NCBI GenBank assembly: GCA_017442465.1
Contig: JAFRZQ010000087.1
Coordinates: 1-9,875 of the forward strand
From: Anaerotignum sp.
GTDB lineage: Bacteria > Bacillota > Clostridia > Lachnospirales > Anaerotignaceae
Length of the DNA: 9,875 nucleotides
Direction: 5' to 3'
In this document: positions 6,139 to 9,875 of the stretch, piece by piece
How the letters are laid out: each line of letters opens with the position of its first letter
How positions within the stretch are numbered: the first letter of the stretch is position 1
Translations under genes and position numbers: made by a program
The notes under the pieces: generated by a model
The model's input: only the letters and a program-made list of their open reading frames with translations
Database searches by the model: none
Told to the model about the DNA's origin: nothing

Positions 6139-6552
6139 ATGTGGATATTATTTGCATTTCTTTCTGCAATTTTTGCAGCACTGACTTCTATTCTGGCTAA
6201 ACTTGGTATGGAAGGGATCGATTCCAATCTAGGCACTGCCATTCGTACCGTTGTCGTGCTCATTATGGCATGGGGCATCGTTCTTATTACGGGCAAACAT
6301 CACGGCATTGAGAACATTACAACAAAAGGCTGGACATTCCTGATTTTGTCCGGTCTGGCAACAGGCCTTTCCTGGCTGTTCTATTTCCACGCACTGCAGA
6401 TAGGTGAAGCATCCAAAGTAGTCCCTATAGATAAATTCAGCGTAGTCATTTCTATGATGCTGGCATTTCTGATCCTGAAAGAGCCTGCATCCATGCAGAC
6501 CATTATTGGCGGTCTGTTCATCACCATCGGTACTTTCGTTCTGATCCTGTAA
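6139..6552 (+). CDS. Small EamA/DMT-family transporter with five membrane helices
   Basis: A 137-residue integral membrane protein of the drug/metabolite transporter superfamily. It has a single EamA repeat, in contrast to the usual ten-helix proteins with two. Hydrophobic helices lie at about 1-20, 33-51, 65-85, 95-113 and 117-136. The WILFAFLSAIFAALTSILAKLG start, the AIRTVVVLIMAWGIV segment and the KEPASMQTIIGGLFITIGTFVL ending fit the five-helix bacterial/archaeal branch of the superfamily, which probably works as a dimer. The substrate is unknown. The start is taken at MWIL, with GGGGGAG six bases upstream; an ATG 15 codons earlier lies inside the operator. The gene stands alone, with a Fur-type box at its promoter and a strong terminator just after it, so a role in metal or siderophore-related export is possible but only inferred from the operator. 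Confidence 0.92.
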   Translation: MWILFAFLSAIFAALTSILAKLGMEGIDSNLGTAIRTVVVLIMAWGIVLITGKHHGIENITTKGWTFLILSGLATGLSWLFYFHALQIGEASKVVPIDKFSVVISMMLAFLILKEPASMQTIIGGLFITIGTFVLIL

Positions 6553-6560
6553 AAAAATAA

Positions 6561-6592
6561 CCCCGACATCAGCTGATGTCGGGGATTTTTTT
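6561..6592. terminator. Two-way intrinsic terminator between the EamA gene and glnS
   Basis: A perfect 24-base palindrome (6561-6584) with stem CCCCGACATC and its complement GATGTCGGGG around an AGCT loop. It is followed by A and seven T on the plus strand, and preceded by a seven-A run (6551-6557) that reads as a T run on the minus strand. It lies between two converging genes, 8 bases after the EamA stop and 13 bases after the glnS stop, so it can end both transcripts. Confidence 0.95.
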
Positions 6593-6597
6593 GCTTA

Positions 6598-8274
6598 TTA
6601 CAGTTTGAAGGAGCTCTTCAGAGGAACGATGCGGTTGAATACCAGATGGTCTTCTGTTGTGTCCTTTGTATCTACGATATAGTAGCCGTTTCTCATGAAC
6701 TGGAATCTTTCGCCCTTCTGTGCATTCTTGATGGAAGGTTCCACGAAGCATTCCTTCACTTCCAGAGAAGTGGGATTCATGATCATTTCGCCGTTAGGAT
6801 CATCGGGGTTATCCAGCATCATGTGGTCATACAGTCTTGCTGTAGCAGGCACGTTTTCTGTAGCGGATACCCAGTGCAGAGTACCTTTCACTTTTCTGCC
6901 GTCAGGAGCGTTACCACCTCTTGTTTCGGGATCGTATGTGCAGTGTACTTCTGTTACAACGCCATTTTCATCTTTCACAAAGTCTGTGCATGTTACGAAA
7001 TATGCACCTTTCAGACGTACTTCCTTGCCGGGAGCCAGACGGAAGAATTTTTTCACAGGTTCTTCCATGAAGTCTTCTCTTTCGATATAAACTTCTCTTG
7101 TGAAAGGAACTTCTCTTGTACCCAGTTCAGGATTTTCGGGGTTGTTTTCCACTTCGATCATTTCTGCCTGACCTTCAGGATAGTTTGTGATGACAACTTT
7201 CAGAGGATCCAGAACAGCCATAACCACTTTTGCTTTTGCTTTCAGGTCGTCACGGATGCAGTAATCCAAGATACCGCTGTCAACCATGCTGTTTGCTTTG
7301 GAAACACCGATTCTTTCACAGAAATCACGGATGGATTCGGGTGTATAGCCACGGCGGCGCAGACCGCTGATAGTCGGCATACGAGGATCATCCCAGCCGT
7401 CAACCAGACCATTTTCTACCAGCGCACGCAGTTTTCTCTTACTCATGACTGTATTTGTCATGCCCAGACGCGCAAATTCGATCTGTCTGGGAGGATTTAC
7501 TGTGTAACCAGCTTCTCTTACCACCCAGTCATACAGAGGTCTGTGGTCTTCAAATTCCATAGTACAGATGGAGTGTGTGATACCTTCAATAGCATCTTCC
7601 AGAGGATGTGCAAAGTCATACATGGGGTAGATGCACCATTTATCGCCTGTTGTATGGTGTGTGGAATGGGAAATACGATAGATAACGGGGTCTCTCATAT
7701 TGATATTGGGAGAAGCCATATCGATTTTCGCACGCAGTGTTTTGGAACCATCGGGGAATTCGCCTGCTTTCATTCTTTCGAACAAATCCAGGTTTTCTTC
7801 CACGCTTCTGTTTCTGTAAGGGCTTTCCTTACCGGGTGTGGACAGCGTACCGCGGTATTCTCTCATTTCCTCCGCTGTCAGTTCACATACGAAAGCTTTG
7901 CCTTCCTTGATCAGTTTCACTGCTACTTCGTAGTATTTATCAAAATAGCTGGAAGCGTAGTACAGTCTGTCTTCCCAGTCAAAGCCCAGCCATTTTACGT
8001 CTTCCTGAATGGATTCTACATATTCCACATCTTCCTTTGTAGGGTTTGTGTCGTCAAAACGCAGGTTGCATTTGCCGCCATACAGTTTTGCCAGACCAAA
8101 GTTCAGGCAGATGGATTTTGCATGACCGATGTGCAGGTAGCCATTGGGTTCGGGCGGGAATCTTGTGTTGATCTTATTCAGTTCGCCCTTCAGGTCTTCC
8201 TGGATGTAGTTGTGGATAAAGTTACCAGTTGCACCCAGACCGCTGTTGTTTTCCATGATTTTTTCTTCAGCCAT
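6598..8274 (-). CDS. glnS: Glutaminyl-tRNA synthetase
   Basis: GlnRS charges tRNA-Gln with glutamine using ATP, in the cytoplasm. The 558-residue length is close to the 554 of E. coli. The class I catalytic domain shows PPEPNGYLHIGHAKS (40-54) with the HIGH motif at 48-51, DDTNP (74-78), TRAKID-type segment RAKIDMASPNINMRDPV (181-197), MYDFAHPLEDAIEGITHS (218-235), and VMSKRKL (276-282) as the second signature. The C-terminal half (from about 350) forms the beta-barrel anticodon-binding region with SATENVPATARLYD and NGYYIVDTKD. Start chosen at MAEEK, with GGAGG seven bases upstream; an upstream in-frame ATG has no binding site. It has its own strong promoter. Many Firmicutes lack GlnRS and instead make Gln-tRNA from Glu-tRNA with GatCAB, so this gene points to lineages of Clostridia that hold GlnRS. 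Confidence 0.98.
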   Translation of the reverse strand: MAEEKIMENNSGLGATGNFIHNYIQEDLKGELNKINTRFPPEPNGYLHIGHAKSICLNFGLAKLYGGKCNLRFDDTNPTKEDVEYVESIQEDVKWLGFDWEDRLYYASSYFDKYYEVAVKLIKEGKAFVCELTAEEMREYRGTLSTPGKESPYRNRSVEENLDLFERMKAGEFPDGSKTLRAKIDMASPNINMRDPVIYRISHSTHHTTGDKWCIYPMYDFAHPLEDAIEGITHSICTMEFEDHRPLYDWVVREAGYTVNPPRQIEFARLGMTNTVMSKRKLRALVENGLVDGWDDPRMPTISGLRRRGYTPESIRDFCERIGVSKANSMVDSGILDYCIRDDLKAKAKVVMAVLDPLKVVITNYPEGQAEMIEVENNPENPELGTREVPFTREVYIEREDFMEEPVKKFFRLAPGKEVRLKGAYFVTCTDFVKDENGVVTEVHCTYDPETRGGNAPDGRKVKGTLHWVSATENVPATARLYDHMMLDNPDDPNGEMIMNPTSLEVKECFVEPSIKNAQKGERFQFMRNGYYIVDTKDTTEDHLVFNRIVPLKSSFKL

Positions 8275-8332
8275 TGGTCGCCCTCCTATATTTTCATTTG
8301 TAAAAAATGTAATTACACAAATATGATAGTAT

Positions 8333-8361
8333 ATTATACCGCAATATGAAATTGATGGCAA
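8333..8361 (-). promoter_or_regulatory. glnS promoter
   Basis: Minus strand TTGCCA (8361-8356), a 17-base spacer, then a perfect TATAAT (8338-8333). The predicted start near 8326 gives a leader of about 52 bases, too short for a T-box. The leftmost 21-base dyad lies 27 bases upstream of this -35 box, in the position where it could also influence this promoter. Confidence 0.8.
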
Positions 8362-8388
8362 GAAACAGGAAAACTTTTTTTCTCCATA

Positions 8389-8409
8389 ATATATAGATTA
8401 TCGATATAT
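8389..8409 (+). repeat. Operator copy 1 (21-base dyad)
   Basis: ATATATAGA, centre TTA, TCGATATAT. Both nine-base halves are identical to those in the other two copies. It is upstream of the padR promoter and 27 bases upstream of the glnS -35 box. It may help a bound repressor at the other sites, or touch glnS expression; both are inferences. The centre-to-centre distance to copy 2 is 49 bases. Confidence 0.8.
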
Positions 8410-8431
8410 CATTTCAAATAAAAAAAGATTA

Positions 8432-8461
8432 TTGGACATATATCGAACATCTATATATAAT
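8432..8461 (+). promoter_or_regulatory. padR-SEDS operon promoter
   Basis: TTGGAC (8432-8437), an 18-base spacer, and a perfect TATAAT (8456-8461). The predicted start near 8468 leaves a leader of about 38 bases. Operator copy 2 fills the spacer and overlaps the -10 box, so occupancy would block RNA polymerase. The -35 box is poor (first three bases match), which is common for promoters under tight repression. Confidence 0.65.
8438..8458 (-). repeat. Operator copy 2 (21-base dyad, inverted)
   Basis: On the minus strand ATATATAGA, centre TGT, TCGATATAT. It lies between the -35 and -10 boxes of the padR promoter. With copy 3 it makes an inverted repeat whose arms are about 23 bases (8437-8459 and 8471-8493) around an 11-base spacer. 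The centre-to-centre distance to copy 3 is 34 bases. Confidence 0.85.
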
Positions 8462-8471
8462 CAAAACAAAG

Positions 8472-8492
8472 ATATATAGAATGTCGATATAT
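8472..8492 (+). repeat. Operator copy 3 (21-base dyad)
   Basis: ATATATAGA, centre ATG, TCGATATAT. It lies in the leader just after the predicted transcription start and directly abuts the padR ribosome binding site GGAGGTG (8493-8499). A protein bound here would hinder promoter clearance. Confidence 0.85.
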
Positions 8493-8505
8493 GGAGGTGT
8501 AATAC

Positions 8506-8853
8506 ATGACGATCGATAAAACATTACTGGCAGGCAGTTCTGCCACGCTCATTCTGAAACTGCTGGACGGACAGGATATGTACGGCTACCAGATCATCGA
8601 AGAACTGGCTCGCCGCTCCGATAACACTTTTCAGATGAAAGCAGGTACCCTTTATCCCCTTCTTCATGGGCTGGAGAAAAAGGGCCTTCTGGAATCCTAC
8701 GAAGAAAATGCCGATTCCGCCCGCGTCAGAAAATATTATCACCTGACCGGCAAAGGCAAAAAATACCTGAAAGAAAAAACTGACGAATGGAAAGAATATT
8801 CTTCTGCTGTTTCCAAGGTTCTGGAAGGAGGGATGGCCTGTGAATGCTTCTGA
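8506..8853 (+). CDS. PadR family transcriptional regulator
   Basis: A 115-residue winged-helix DNA-binding protein of the short (subfamily 2 type) PadR group. The N-terminal winged helix shows DMYGYQIIEEL (24-34), the recognition region KAGTLYPLLHGLEKKGLLES (45-64), and the wing RVRKYYHLTGKGKKYL (73-88). A short C-terminal helix (about 90-107) is the usual dimerisation arm. Proteins of this type are dimeric repressors that often control their own operon and a membrane protein next door. The GGAGGTG ribosome binding site is eight bases before the ATG. Three copies of a dyad symmetric site in the 117 bases upstream, one inside its promoter, strongly suggest autorepression. The last 14 bases overlap the start of the SEDS gene, so the two are translationally coupled. 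The inducing signal is unknown. Confidence 0.95.
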   Translation: MTIDKTLLAGSSATLILKLLDGQDMYGYQIIEELARRSDNTFQMKAGTLYPLLHGLEKKGLLESYEENADSARVRKYYHLTGKGKKYLKEKTDEWKEYSSAVSKVLEGGMACECF

Positions 8854-9875
8854 TCCCTTCAAAAAATATGCAGAGCAAGTCTGTGAACAGATCCGCTGGA
8901 AAAAGGCCCATGACATCGTAGCACAGGAGATCGAAAACCACCTGATCGATCAGAAAAACGCCTATATGGACATGGGAGACAGCGAAAGCACTGCAGAAGA
9001 AAAAGCCCTCCTGCAGATGGGCGACCCAGTGGCAGTAGGGGCAGCACTGGATGGGACCCATAAGCCAGCAGCCCAGTGGGGCATGATGGGATTGGTTATG
9101 GTGCTGTTTCTCATTGGTGCGATCATCCAGTTTCTATTCCTGGATCGTATGCTCATGAATACGGATTTTCAGGGCATTGGCATGAACAGCCTGATCATCT
9201 TTCTTCCCGTCAGTCTGGCAGTATTTTTCATGGCATATTTTCTGGATTTTTCCTTCTTCGAAAAACATCCCTTTCTGCTCCCCGGCATGGTCCTTGCCAT
9301 AGATATTCTGGCACTGTTCTTTGGTGTGCAGAGTGTCGGCAGAAACTGGCTGATGATCGGCGGCTTTGCCATCAGTCCGATCTCCATATCGGCTTTATTC
9401 CCCTTTGCCTTCTGCGGACTGCTGTATCCTCTGCGAAAAAAAGGCATCCGCGGATATTTTATTGGCGGTATCATCGCAGTCGTATTCTGCCTGCAGCTGC
9501 TGCTCTGGCATACAGCCGGCGGTCTGATTCTGTTCCTGTTTTCTGCAGGGATCCTGATGGTCTTTGCGGCAATCCGAAACTGGTTCGGCCAAAATACAAA
9601 GCATATCCTTGTTTTCTTTGTGATCGCCGCCCTTCTGATGGGCTGTGTGCTTTTATTTGCTGTTCCGGAATATACTTATAGACTTTCCCGCCTCGTAAGC
9701 GCCCTGCATCCTGAAGCGGACCCCCATGGTGCGGGGTATCTGCCAAATCTTTTACAGACAATGCTGGAAAATGCCGTTATTCTGGGTCACGGTGCTCCTG
9801 TCCCGGGAATCCCCATGGAAAATGAGCTCTTTCTGATCAATTTCCGTTCGGATTACCTGCTGACCTATCTGACAT
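8840..9875 (+). CDS. Permease-prefix domain fused to a SEDS (FtsW/RodA-like) membrane protein, 3' end outside the window
   Basis: The GTG start at 8840 has AAGGAGGG eight bases upstream, within padR. 345 codons are visible and the frame is open to the edge. Residues about 1-75 form a cytoplasmic prefix domain (HAAS or DUF1700-like) with EIENHLIDQKNAYMDMGDS, then AEEKALLQMGDPVAVGAALDGTHKP (52-76). This is followed by at least seven hydrophobic segments, beginning with MMGLVMVLFLIGAIIQFLFL. The later part has RLSRLVSALHPEADPHGAGY, an ILGHGAPVPG loop and NFRSDYLLTYLT, which line up with the SEDS blocks 'R...fl.P..dp.GyQ', 'GwG..G' and 'tDFIF'. D338 is in the position of the essential extracytoplasmic aspartate. 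SEDS proteins polymerise peptidoglycan glycan strands. Activity of this one is inferred, and the conserved C-terminal helices are not visible. The overlap with padR says the regulator controls it. Confidence 0.85.
   Translation, partial: MNASDPFKKYAEQVCEQIRWKKAHDIVAQEIENHLIDQKNAYMDMGDSESTAEEKALLQMGDPVAVGAALDGTHKPAAQWGMMGLVMVLFLIGAIIQFLFLDRMLMNTDFQGIGMNSLIIFLPVSLAVFFMAYFLDFSFFEKHPFLLPGMVLAIDILALFFGVQSVGRNWLMIGGFAISPISISALFPFAFCGLLYPLRKKGIRGYFIGGIIAVVFCLQLLLWHTAGGLILFLFSAGILMVFAAIRNWFGQNTKHILVFFVIAALLMGCVLLFAVPEYTYRLSRLVSALHPEADPHGAGYLPNLLQTMLENAVILGHGAPVPGIPMENELFLINFRSDYLLTYLT

Noticed and set aside
8275..8326. A riboswitch or T-box in the glnS leader
   Set aside because: The leader is only about 52 bases. 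A 10-base palindrome TGTAATTACA at 8308-8317 and a weak six-pair stem are seen, but no T-box bulge or terminator.
6646..8349. A 567-codon open frame on the plus strand opposite glnS
   Set aside because: It is the same codon-for-codon shadow of a highly biased housekeeping gene; no domain or start signal is visible.
8388..8493. A CRISPR-like array from the three repeated 23-base units
   Set aside because: The units alternate in orientation, are AT-rich dyads with unequal short spacers and lie in a promoter, so operators are the better explanation.
9076..9681. A 201-codon frame with ATG start on the plus strand inside the SEDS gene
   Set aside because: It is out of frame with the GTG-started gene that shows the prefix domain and membrane helices; its product is basic and Ser/Arg-rich with no motif and no ribosome binding site.

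Overview
The window looks like a chromosomal segment of a low-to-moderate GC Gram-positive anaerobe, most likely a member of the Clostridia (Lachnospiraceae or a relative). The reasons are strong AGGAGG-type ribosome binding sites before almost every gene, tightly packed operons, a short glutamate 5-kinase without a PUA domain, a ferredoxin-type DUF362 protein, a PadR-type regulator, and a Fur box of the Bacillus 7-1-7 type. The genus cannot be fixed from this sequence alone. Nothing indicates a phage, plasmid, insertion sequence, CRISPR array or RNA gene.

Bases 1 to 5948 hold one co-directional minus-strand gene train, read from right to left: proB (glutamate 5-kinase), a zinc-ribbon membrane protein, a DUF2085 membrane protein, 5-formyltetrahydrofolate cyclo-ligase, proA (gamma-glutamyl phosphate reductase), a DUF2971 protein, a DUF362 iron-sulfur protein, and the first 24 codons of deoC, which is cut by the window edge. 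Gaps run from a 4-base overlap to 19 bases, except for 69 bases before the DUF362 gene, where a second promoter can be seen. ProB and ProA perform the first two steps of proline synthesis from glutamate. Between them sit a folate enzyme and two small membrane proteins of unknown role.

Bases 5949 to 6138 are a divergent promoter region. To the right is a small five-helix EamA-type transporter gene (6139-6552). A perfect 7-1-7 Fur-type operator lies at its predicted transcription start. A 24-base perfect palindrome flanked by A and T tracts is a two-way terminator between this gene and the convergent glnS (6598-8274, minus), which encodes glutaminyl-tRNA synthetase.

Bases 8275 to 8505 are a second divergent promoter region. 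The glnS promoter (TTGCCA-17-TATAAT) points left and a padR promoter points right. Three copies of a 21-base dyad with identical half-sites (ATATATAGA-N3-TCGATATAT) lie here. One fills the space between -35 and -10 of the padR promoter and one abuts its ribosome binding site, which is the layout of an autorepressed regulator. The PadR gene (8506-8853) overlaps by 14 bases a GTG-started gene that runs off the right edge. That gene encodes a cytoplasmic permease-prefix (HAAS-like) domain fused to a multi-helix SEDS (FtsW/RodA-like) body.

The most interesting points are the PadR-operator-SEDS fusion module, the Fur-controlled EamA transporter, and the proB-proA operon with unrelated genes inserted. 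No longer stretch without a gene exceeds about 230 bases.
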